Assembly: GCA_009692585.1 (NCBI GenBank)
Contig: SHYX01000011.1
Location: 45,339-109,338, forward strand
DNA from: Myxococcales bacterium
GTDB taxonomy: Bacteria > Myxococcota > UBA796 > SXON01
Direction of reading: 5' to 3'
DNA length: 64,000 nucleotides
Shown: positions 36,717 to 44,829 of the stretch, piece after piece
Layout: each line of letters begins with the position of its first letter
How positions within the stretch are numbered: the stretch's first letter is position 1
Program-made: the position numbers and the translations under genes
The notes under the pieces: generated by a model
Told to the model about the DNA's origin: nothing
The model's database searches: none
The model's input: only the letters and a program-made list of their open reading frames with translations

Positions 36717-37532
36717 TCACGCCCCCCCAACCGCCCAGCTCTCCAACGCCCACACGGTCTCCAACAGGTCCAGCCGTTCGGTGTCCAGGGTGAGATCGGC
36801 CTGCGCATACAGCGGCTCGCGCGCAGTGAGGAGGGCCCGCAGTTCCGCGAGCGCGTCCCGCCTGCCCAGCATCGGCCGGGCGTCGCCCTGGGCCTCGACC
36901 CGGCTCAGGTGCGTCTCGGGCCGCGCCCGGAGCCAGACCGTCCGGGTGCGTCGACGGAGCTCGCCCCAGATGGCGGGCTCGGTCACCAGCGAGCCGCCGG
37001 TGGTGAAGACCACGCGCTCTTCGCCGGACCAGAGCGTGTCGAGGACCTCCCGCTCCAGTCGACGATAGGTCTCGTGGCCGTGGTCCGAGAACAGCGCCGC
37101 CAACGGCATCCCCGCCCGCGCCTCGACCAGGGCGTCGACCTCCTGAAACGGCGCGCCGAGCCGGGTCGCGAGCAGCCTCCCGGCCGTCGACTTCCCGGCG
37201 CCGCGGAGCCCCACCAGCGCGATCGACACCCGCTCTCCACCCAGGCGACTCCGCCGTTCCGCCCGCGAGAGCCGCCCGAAGCGTGCCAACTCGTCGACGA
37301 TCGGGCCCGCGTCGATCACCAGCTCGGCCAACGACACCTCCAGGGCACGCGCCAGCTCGGCGAGGCGCATCAGGCTGGCGTTCCCAGCGCCGCGTTCCAC
37401 GTCGGCCAGAAAGCGGAGGCTCACCCCAGATCGCCTCGCCAACGCCGATTGCGTAAGGCCCTGGTGCTCACGCAGCTGCCGGATGCGCGCCCCCACACGA
37501 CGCAGCAACTCGGGACCGGACACCGTCAGCAT
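36717..37532 (-). CDS. boxR: BoxR-type transcriptional regulator (HTH plus shikimate-kinase-like domain)
   Basis: 271 aa. The N-terminal HTH_3 (residues about 10-65) reads 'ARIRQLREHQGLTQSALARR' and 'SLRFLADVERGAGN'. The C-terminal 170 residues are shikimate-kinase-like with P-loop 'GLRGAGKST'. This fusion is the BoxR/BzdR family, which represses box or bzd genes and is relieved by benzoyl-CoA bound in the kinase-like domain. It is divergent from boxC, and two related operator-like sites lie between, one immediately at its own start. The -10 TATACT ends 6 nt before the ATG, so the transcript is probably leaderless. Confidence 0.9.
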   Translation of the reverse strand: MLTVSGPELLRRVGARIRQLREHQGLTQSALARRSGVSLRFLADVERGAGNASLMRLAELARALEVSLAELVIDAGPIVDELARFGRLSRAERRSRLGGERVSIALVGLRGAGKSTAGRLLATRLGAPFQEVDALVEARAGMPLAALFSDHGHETYRRLEREVLDTLWSGEERVVFTTGGSLVTEPAIWGELRRRTRTVWLRARPETHLSRVEAQGDARPMLGRRDALAELRALLTAREPLYAQADLTLDTERLDLLETVWALESWAVGGA

Positions 37533-37536
37533 AAGA

Positions 37537-37548
37537 GCAGTATACTGC
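37537..37548. promoter_or_regulatory. Operator-like palindrome overlapping the boxR -10 region
   Basis: GCAGTATACTGC, a perfect 12-bp palindrome, 4 nt from the boxR start codon. Read on the minus strand it contains TATACT, the likely boxR -10. Flanked by AT-rich sequence unusual for this window. Autoregulation by BoxR is inferred. Confidence 0.6.
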
Positions 37549-37560
37549 ATAACAGCCGAC

Positions 37561-37589
37561 TTGAACACCCCGACAGCATGCAGTATAGT
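37561..37589 (+). promoter_or_regulatory. Promoter of boxC-boxB
   Basis: TTGAAC (37561-37566) and TATAGT (37584-37589), spacer 17 nt, 24 nt before the boxC ATG. The -10 lies inside the second operator-like site. Confidence 0.6.
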
Positions 37590-37591
37590 GC
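37580..37591. promoter_or_regulatory. Second operator-like site covering the boxC -10
   Basis: GCAGTATAGTGC, sharing the half site GCAGTATA with the palindrome at 37537-37548, and flanked by AGCA...TGCT arms. It covers the proposed -10 of the boxC promoter, as expected for a repressor site. Confidence 0.5.
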
Positions 37592-37613
37592 TGCCTCCCG
37601 GACCGAGAACCCC

Positions 37614-39242
<1,629 letters not shown>

Positions 39243-39250
39243 GAGCCCCC

Positions 39251-40675
39251 ATGGCCGAGATCGACTACCAGAGCCGCATCCCCAACAACGTCAACCTCGA
39301 CACCGACAAGCGGCTGCAGCGCGCGCTCGAGAAGTGGCAGCCCGCCTACCTCGAGTGGTGGAACCAGATGGGGCCCGACAGCTTCCAGCAACACGACGTC
39401 TACCTGCGTACCGCGGTCAGCACCGAGCCCGGTGGCTGGGCGCAGTTCGGTTACGTCAAGATGCCCGACTATCGGTGGGGCATCTTCCTCGACGCCGCCG
39501 AGCCCGATCGCCGGATTCCCTTCGGCGACCACGCCGGCGATCCGGTGTGGCAGGAGGTGCCCGGGGAGTATCGAAATGTATTGCGGCGTATCATTGTCAC
39601 GCAGGCCGATACCGAGCCGGCCAGCGTCGAGCAGCAGCGTTGGTTGGGGATGACCGCGCCCTCCCTCATCGACATGCGCAACCTGTTCCAGGTCAACGTC
39701 GAGGAGGGCCGCCACCTCTGGGCGATGGTCTACCTGCTCCACGCCCATTTCGGCAAAGACGGCCGGGATGAGGCCGATGACCTGCTCGCCCGCCGCTCGG
39801 GCGACGCCGACAAGCCGCGCATTCTCGACGCCTTCAACCAGCCCTGCCCCGACTGGCTGACCTTCTTCTGTTTCACATGTTTCACCGACCGCGACGGGAA
39901 GTATCAATTGGGCGCGCTCGCGGAGTCCGGTTTCGATCCGCTCTCCCGGACCTGCCACTTCATGCTCACCGAGGAGGCCCACCACCTCTTCGTCGGCGAG
40001 ACCGGCGTTGAGCGGGTGCTGCGCCGCGGGGCACAGCTCGCAAAGCTCGACCCCAACGGTGACGCCCGCGCCCAGGGAGGCATCCCGGTGGCGATGATCC
40101 AGAAGTGGATCACCTACTGGTTCAGCTACTCGATCGATCTGTTCGGCTCGGAGATCAGCACCAACGCCGCGGACTTCTTCGCAGCGGGCCTCAAGGGACG
40201 CTGGGCCGAAGTCAAAGACCACCAGGAGCACACCGCGCTGAACCAGTGGCAGCGGATGACCGTTGTCGAAGGCGGCCGGCTCACCGAGAAGGACGTTCCG
40301 TTGCGCAACGCGATGAATGAACTTCTCCGCGCCGCCTACATCAAGGACACCGAGCGGGTGGTCAAACGCTGGAACCAGGCATTGGAGGAAGAAGGGGTCA
40401 ACGACCGCATCTCCCTGCCCAACTGCCGCTTCTTCCGTCGGCAGGGCATCTACGCGAACCTGCACTTCACCCCGGGCGGGGAGATGATCTCGGCCGAGGA
40501 GTGGAACGCCCAGGTGGACGGGTGGCTGCCCACCGCCGCCGATAGGGCCTACGTCGCGAGCCTGATGCATCGGGTGACCGAGCCCGGCAAGATGGCGAAC
40601 TGGATCGCCGCGCCACGACGCGGGATCCACGGCAACCCGGTGGAGTTCGACTACGTTCGGCCGCCCCAGGCGTGA
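39251..40675 (+). CDS. boxB: Benzoyl-CoA 2,3-epoxidase subunit BoxB
   Basis: 474 aa, the usual BoxB size, starting MAEIDYQSRIPNNVNLDTDK. BoxB is a class I diiron oxygenase; carboxylate/His ligand regions are visible in 'QVNVEEGRHLWAM' and 'MLTEEAHHLFVGETGVERVL'. It inserts one O of O2 into benzoyl-CoA using electrons from BoxA. boxA is not in the window, nor is a benzoate-CoA ligase, so the reductase must be encoded elsewhere or replaced. AGGAG is 5 nt before the ATG. The next gene starts inside its stop (GTGA). Confidence 0.96.
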   Translation: MAEIDYQSRIPNNVNLDTDKRLQRALEKWQPAYLEWWNQMGPDSFQQHDVYLRTAVSTEPGGWAQFGYVKMPDYRWGIFLDAAEPDRRIPFGDHAGDPVWQEVPGEYRNVLRRIIVTQADTEPASVEQQRWLGMTAPSLIDMRNLFQVNVEEGRHLWAMVYLLHAHFGKDGRDEADDLLARRSGDADKPRILDAFNQPCPDWLTFFCFTCFTDRDGKYQLGALAESGFDPLSRTCHFMLTEEAHHLFVGETGVERVLRRGAQLAKLDPNGDARAQGGIPVAMIQKWITYWFSYSIDLFGSEISTNAADFFAAGLKGRWAEVKDHQEHTALNQWQRMTVVEGGRLTEKDVPLRNAMNELLRAAYIKDTERVVKRWNQALEEEGVNDRISLPNCRFFRRQGIYANLHFTPGGEMISAEEWNAQVDGWLPTAADRAYVASLMHRVTEPGKMANWIAAPRRGIHGNPVEFDYVRPPQA

Positions 40676-40959
40676 GCCTCCGCACCCGCCTGGACCGGGC
40701 TCTGGGACTCGGGCCCTCCGACGAGCCACGGCCCATCGCCGTGGCCGCCCGCCGCGCGCGGGTGAACATTCCGTTGGTCTCGACCCCTGGCGGCCGGGTC
40801 AGAATCAATCGAACTCACCACAGCGGCGAGCTCGGGCGCCTTCTGTTGTGGCTCCACCGAAACCGCGTGCCGGTCGAACTCATGGACGGGGACGCGGACG
40901 AGGTGTGGGTCGATGGAGAGGCGGTGTCAACAACGGAAGCCAGACGTCGGCTGAGTTGA
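40672..40959 (+). CDS. 95-aa protein coupled to boxB, unknown
   Basis: GTG overlapping the boxB stop (GTGA). Starts MSLRTRLDRALGLGPSDEPR, then 'RRARVNIPLVSTPGGRVRIN', 'ELGRLLLWLHRNRVPVELMD' and an acidic 'GDADEVWVDGEAVSTTEARR' end. No Cys. The alternation of strand and helix and the C-terminal 'VWVDGE' resemble a small thioredoxin/glutaredoxin-like fold without the redox Cys, but this is weak. Its coupling to boxB suggests a role with BoxB or its product. Confidence 0.6.
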   Translation: MSLRTRLDRALGLGPSDEPRPIAVAARRARVNIPLVSTPGGRVRINRTHHSGELGRLLLWLHRNRVPVELMDGDADEVWVDGEAVSTTEARRRLS

Positions 40960-40970
40960 TAAGGCAGCCC

Positions 40971-42311
40971 ATGTCCGTCTCCGACGCCCTGGCGGCCATC
41001 GTCGGCGTCGACGCTCTCGAGCGCGGAATGCCCGCGATCGACGTGACCGGGCGCGCGCTCGGAACGCCGGCGTGGCGAGTGCGGCCTACCGACACCGCGC
41101 AGGTGGCGGGGATCGTTGGCGTCTGTCGCAATCACGGCCTGAGACTCTCGGTCGCGGGACGGATGAGCGCCTACTGGAGCCCCCTTCACCTCGACGGCAC
41201 CGTGCTCGTCGAGGCCCCCACCACGCTCAGCCGAGAGGGCGACGCCTGGCTGGCGGGCGCGGGTTGCCGGGTACGGGACCTGGACGTGACCCTCCGGGGG
41301 TCCGGAGCCCACCTCTCCATCCACCCCGACGCCTTCGGCGACACCACGTTGGGCGCGCTCGTCGCCGGGGCCTGCACCTCGGGCATCGGCATGGGGCAAG
41401 GCGGGATCGGCGCCGCCATCGCCGGGATCGAGGTCGTCACCGGGCGGGGTGACGTGCTCTGGACCGGCTCGGCGGCGCGCGAGGGGGTCCCACCGTTTCT
41501 CCGCGAAGGCCTCCCCGACCTGACCGGGGTCTTCCTGGGCGCAGAGGGCGGGCTCGGCATCGTGACGCGGGTGGCGCTTCTGCATCGACCGGCTCCATGG
41601 CGCGTGCGGGTGTCCGGACGGGCGTCCGACACCACGTTGCCCGCGGTGCTGGACGCGGCGCGCGCCCTGGCCGGCGTCTACGACACGGTCCGCGTCGTCC
41701 AGACCCACGACGGCGGGGGAGAATGGGTGCTTGACGCCTGGATCGTGTCGAGCTGGTCCGCGCGAGAGGCGGTCGAGCGCGCCGTAGAAGCGGCGCGCCG
41801 ACTCACGGCCGCCGGGGTCACGATGGTCACCTCCGCAGCAGAGAGCGGCGCCGCTCGCGCGGGTCGTTCGCCGGACTACGACGCCCGCTGGAACCCCGAA
41901 GCCGGTGGTCTCGCCGCGTTTTGCGCGCGTGCCCGCTTGGCCGGTCTCGACGTGAACGCGCCGTGGAGCGCACTGACGGAGACGCTCGCCCTCGCGCGGG
42001 CGCTGGTGGCCGCGCAGGGTGCGGCCGGCGTCGCCCAGGTGCGGCTGGCGCTGTACCTCGCCCCTGATTTCGTGAACATCGGCGTTCATGCAAGTATCCC
42101 CCACGAGTCGGCGGCGTGGGGGCCGGCGCAGGCCGCCCCGTGGTTCGAGCGCTTCGCGGCCTTGCCGCTGGTGCCCTACCGGGTCGGCCGGACCTGGCCA
42201 CCGTCAATGCTGCGCGCCTGGCAGCCCACCCGTGCGGTGCTGGCCGCCCTCGCCGACGAGCTCGACCCCGACCGCGTCTTCGCGCCGGAGCACCCACTGT
42301 GGACGCGCTGA
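40971..42311 (+). CDS. VAO-type FAD-linked oxidase
   Basis: 446 aa starting MSVSDALAAIVGVDALERGM. The PCMH/FAD-binding-4 domain shows 'RPTDTAQVAGIVGVCRNHGL' and the loop 'GACTSGIGMGQGGIGAAIAG'. The C-terminal part ends 'ADELDPDRVFAPEHPLWTR', a typical tail of GlcD-like oxidases ('LDP...F.P'). It oxidises an unknown alcohol or hydroxy acid. There are 11 nt between the 95-aa gene stop and this ATG. The 279-aa gene starts inside its end. Confidence 0.8.
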   Translation: MSVSDALAAIVGVDALERGMPAIDVTGRALGTPAWRVRPTDTAQVAGIVGVCRNHGLRLSVAGRMSAYWSPLHLDGTVLVEAPTTLSREGDAWLAGAGCRVRDLDVTLRGSGAHLSIHPDAFGDTTLGALVAGACTSGIGMGQGGIGAAIAGIEVVTGRGDVLWTGSAAREGVPPFLREGLPDLTGVFLGAEGGLGIVTRVALLHRPAPWRVRVSGRASDTTLPAVLDAARALAGVYDTVRVVQTHDGGGEWVLDAWIVSSWSAREAVERAVEAARRLTAAGVTMVTSAAESGAARAGRSPDYDARWNPEAGGLAAFCARARLAGLDVNAPWSALTETLALARALVAAQGAAGVAQVRLALYLAPDFVNIGVHASIPHESAAWGPAQAAPWFERFAALPLVPYRVGRTWPPSMLRAWQPTRAVLAALADELDPDRVFAPEHPLWTR

Positions 42312-43138
42312 CCGCCTGGCTCACGACGCTCGGCGCGCCGGAGGCCGCCGCGCTCGCCGCCGGACTCACCAGCCTGCCGGGGCGCCCGCCGCACGGCGAC
42401 GCCTCGGTGCACCCGACCCGCCCCCTCGCCGCGATGGAGTGGAGCGTGCGGGAGGGCGACGACGCCGTCCGCTGGGCGTACAATCTGGCCGCCGAGCGCG
42501 TACACGTCAGCGCCGTGGCCTCGTTCTTGTCGGACAGGGGCTCCCTACCGTCGCATGTCGCGACAGCCATGAGCCACCTGCAGGGGGCGGGGCTCCAGGT
42601 GGGCGCTGCGGGCAGCCGCACCAAGCTGTACGCCTACCCGGGACCACAGGTTCCCAAGGCCGTCGCCGTGCTCCTGGACGCCGCCCGTGCCGGCGCGACC
42701 CTGCACCGCGCGCTCGGCGGATTGGTGCCCACCTTCGCGGCGCTCGACCTCGACGCGTCCGGGGGCGCAAAGGTGTACGTCGAAGCCCATTCGCTCCCCG
42801 TCGCCACCGCCGCCGCCGCCACCTCCGGCGCCCCGCGCCTGGCCGCGCTCGGAGCCACCCTGGACGAGGGGCTGGGCACGCCCCCGGCCCGATGGGTCCT
42901 GTCGCTCCGGGCGCGGGAGGGCGCGGTCGTCGATCGCACCCTGCACGTCAAGCTCGACGCCGCCCCGGAGCGCCTCGCCGAGCTCGCCGGCCCGGAGCTC
43001 TCGACCCGGGCCGCCTCCCTCTACCGGCGCGCCGCCCGACTCCGGCTGCGGCTGCTCCCCACCTACGTGTCCTTCCTTGATGCTCCGGAGCGCCCGCTGC
43101 TCAGAACGGTGTACTACCGGCTGGTGGAGCCTCGCTGA
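42299..43138 (+). CDS. 279-aa protein of unknown function between two flavoproteins
   Basis: The GTG at 42299 overlaps the flavoprotein stop by 13 nt, with GGAG 8 nt upstream. It reads VDALTAWLTTLGAPEAAALA at the start and 'YVEAHSLPVATAAAATSGAP' in the middle; charged beta-hairpin-like 'MEWSVREGDDAVRWAYNLAA' near residue 45. It has no membrane segment, few Cys and no recognised motif. Its stop overlaps the halogenase-like ATG (TGATG). Position between two FAD proteins suggests a partner or substrate-handling protein. Confidence 0.6.
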   Translation: MDALTAWLTTLGAPEAAALAAGLTSLPGRPPHGDASVHPTRPLAAMEWSVREGDDAVRWAYNLAAERVHVSAVASFLSDRGSLPSHVATAMSHLQGAGLQVGAAGSRTKLYAYPGPQVPKAVAVLLDAARAGATLHRALGGLVPTFAALDLDASGGAKVYVEAHSLPVATAAAATSGAPRLAALGATLDEGLGTPPARWVLSLRAREGAVVDRTLHVKLDAAPERLAELAGPELSTRAASLYRRAARLRLRLLPTYVSFLDAPERPLLRTVYYRLVEPR

Positions 43139-44820
43139 TGGCGGACGTCGACGTGCTGATTCTCGGGGGGGGCCCGGCGGGCGCGACCCTGGCGGCCATC
43201 TTGCTCCGCCACCGCCCGCAGACCCGGGTTCGGGTCCTCGAATCCGAGACCTTCCCCCGCTTTCACGTCGGCGAGACCCTGGTCGCGGAGATCAACCTGG
43301 TGCTCGCCGAGATGGGCGCCTACGACGCGGTGGCGGCCGCCGGCTTCGTCCGCAAATACGGGGCGACCTTCCGCTGGGGCGCGGGGCAGGAGCCCTGGCA
43401 CCTGCTCTTCGCCACCATGGACGAGATGCGCGCCCCCGCCGACCGCCTCGACTCCGCCCAGACCGAGTTCACCTGGCATGTCGACCGCCCGGTCTACGAC
43501 CATCTGCTCCTGGACTGCGCCCGGAAGCATGGTGCCGAGGTGCTGCACTGCGGTGCCCGATCGCTCTTGCGTACCGATGGACGCGTAGTGGGCGCCGTGG
43601 ACCGGGAGGGGCGCACCCACCGGGCCCGCTTCGTGATCGACGCCACCGGGCAGGGGGGGCTCGAAGGCAGCGCGGCCGACCGACTGATGGATCCTCAGCT
43701 CCGCAACGTGGCCTATTGGGGCTACTACAAGGGTTTCCACTTCGAGGAGCCGCTCAACGGCAGCCCCGACCGCTCACGCGCGTTCATCGTCGCCCATCCG
43801 GCCGGGTGGTCATGGTATTTCCCGGTTCGACCCGACCTGCTCTCGGTCGGCGTGGTCACGCTCGCCGACGACCGTCCGCGCCTGCTCCCCGAAGCGCTCT
43901 TCCGCGCCGCCATCGACGGCTGCCCGGAGCTGCGGCGCCTGCTGGCCGATGCCACGCTGGTTCCCTACGCCGCCGGCAGCCCGCTGGTCCATGTCATCCG
44001 CGACTACAGCTACATCTCGACCTCGATCCACGCGCCGGGTCTCACGCGCGTGGGCGACGCCGCCGGTTTCGTGGACCCGATCCTCTCGGTCGGGTGTTTC
44101 CTCGGCCAATCTGGGGCACGGCACCTGGCCTACGGGCTGCGCTCCCTGCTCGACGAGCCCGCGCTCGACGAGGCCGGCGTGCTCGGCGCCTACGCCCTCC
44201 ACATCGTCGAGACGCTGCGGGCCTTCCGGGAGCTGACCTGGTTCTTCTACCGCTTCAACGAACGACCCGATGCGTGGTGGGCGCAGGCACGTGGCCTGGT
44301 CACCGGCGCCGGCCTGCCGGCCCGCGCGTCCGACCGGCACGCATTTTCGGCATTTGCATCCGGATTTGCCGCGCGACGCTCGGTGTTCCGTGAGCCGAAT
44401 GGGATGTTCGGCGAGCCCTTTTTCGCGGACGCCTTTCGCCGCCTCGTCGACCCCGACGGCGCGCCTGCCGATGCGCACCCCCGCCTCGTTCGTAGCGATT
44501 GCCCTCGACTTCTCGGCACGGTGACGCTGACACCCAGCTACGTTCCGGTCGACGGCGAAGGGCGGGTGGTCCCAGCGCTTCGCGTCGAGGTCGCGACGCC
44601 CACCGCGGACGAGGGCGACGCCCTCGTCCGCCGACTCTTCGTCCCGCCCAGTCTGGCGCCGCTGTTCGGGTGGCTCGACGGCACGCAGGATCTGTCCGTC
44701 CTCGCGCACCGGTTGAGCGAGCAGCTGAAGCTGGCGCCTGAGCACCACCCCGTGCTGGTCCGGCACGTCCGCGGCGTGGTCGAGAGCTTGTACGATCGGG
44801 GTCTGGTGGAGATGCGTTAG
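43138..44820 (+). CDS. Flavin-dependent halogenase-like oxidoreductase with a PqqD-like tail
   Basis: 560 aa. Rossmann motif 'LILGGGPAGATLAAILL' (residues 8-24), 'FHVGETLVAEINLVLAEMG', 'GFVRKYGATFRWG' (K73, matching the lysine region of phenol-type halogenases), 'WSWYFP' at 224-229 (halogenase motif WxWxIP with Phe for Ile), and 'RVGDAAGFVDPILSVGCFLG' later. The last 60 residues are a separate winged-helix-like domain ('LAHRLSEQLKLAPEHHPVLV') that resembles PqqD. A flavin reductase, the usual partner, lies at 58807. The WxW and K markers support a halogenase, but relatives include plain monooxygenases. Substrate unknown. Confidence 0.72.
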   Translation: MADVDVLILGGGPAGATLAAILLRHRPQTRVRVLESETFPRFHVGETLVAEINLVLAEMGAYDAVAAAGFVRKYGATFRWGAGQEPWHLLFATMDEMRAPADRLDSAQTEFTWHVDRPVYDHLLLDCARKHGAEVLHCGARSLLRTDGRVVGAVDREGRTHRARFVIDATGQGGLEGSAADRLMDPQLRNVAYWGYYKGFHFEEPLNGSPDRSRAFIVAHPAGWSWYFPVRPDLLSVGVVTLADDRPRLLPEALFRAAIDGCPELRRLLADATLVPYAAGSPLVHVIRDYSYISTSIHAPGLTRVGDAAGFVDPILSVGCFLGQSGARHLAYGLRSLLDEPALDEAGVLGAYALHIVETLRAFRELTWFFYRFNERPDAWWAQARGLVTGAGLPARASDRHAFSAFASGFAARRSVFREPNGMFGEPFFADAFRRLVDPDGAPADAHPRLVRSDCPRLLGTVTLTPSYVPVDGEGRVVPALRVEVATPTADEGDALVRRLFVPPSLAPLFGWLDGTQDLSVLAHRLSEQLKLAPEHHPVLVRHVRGVVESLYDRGLVEMR

Positions 44821-44829
44821 GCTCTTTCC

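Noticed and set aside
39251..40675. boxA (benzoyl-CoA epoxidase reductase) nearby
   Set aside because: No ferredoxin-NADP-reductase-like gene with 4Fe-4S motifs was found in the window; the flavin reductase at 58807 is of a different family.
43138..44820. Calling this gene a tryptophan halogenase
   Set aside because: The K73 and WxW markers are present but the motif is WSWYFP rather than WxWxIP, and the substrate cannot be read from sequence.
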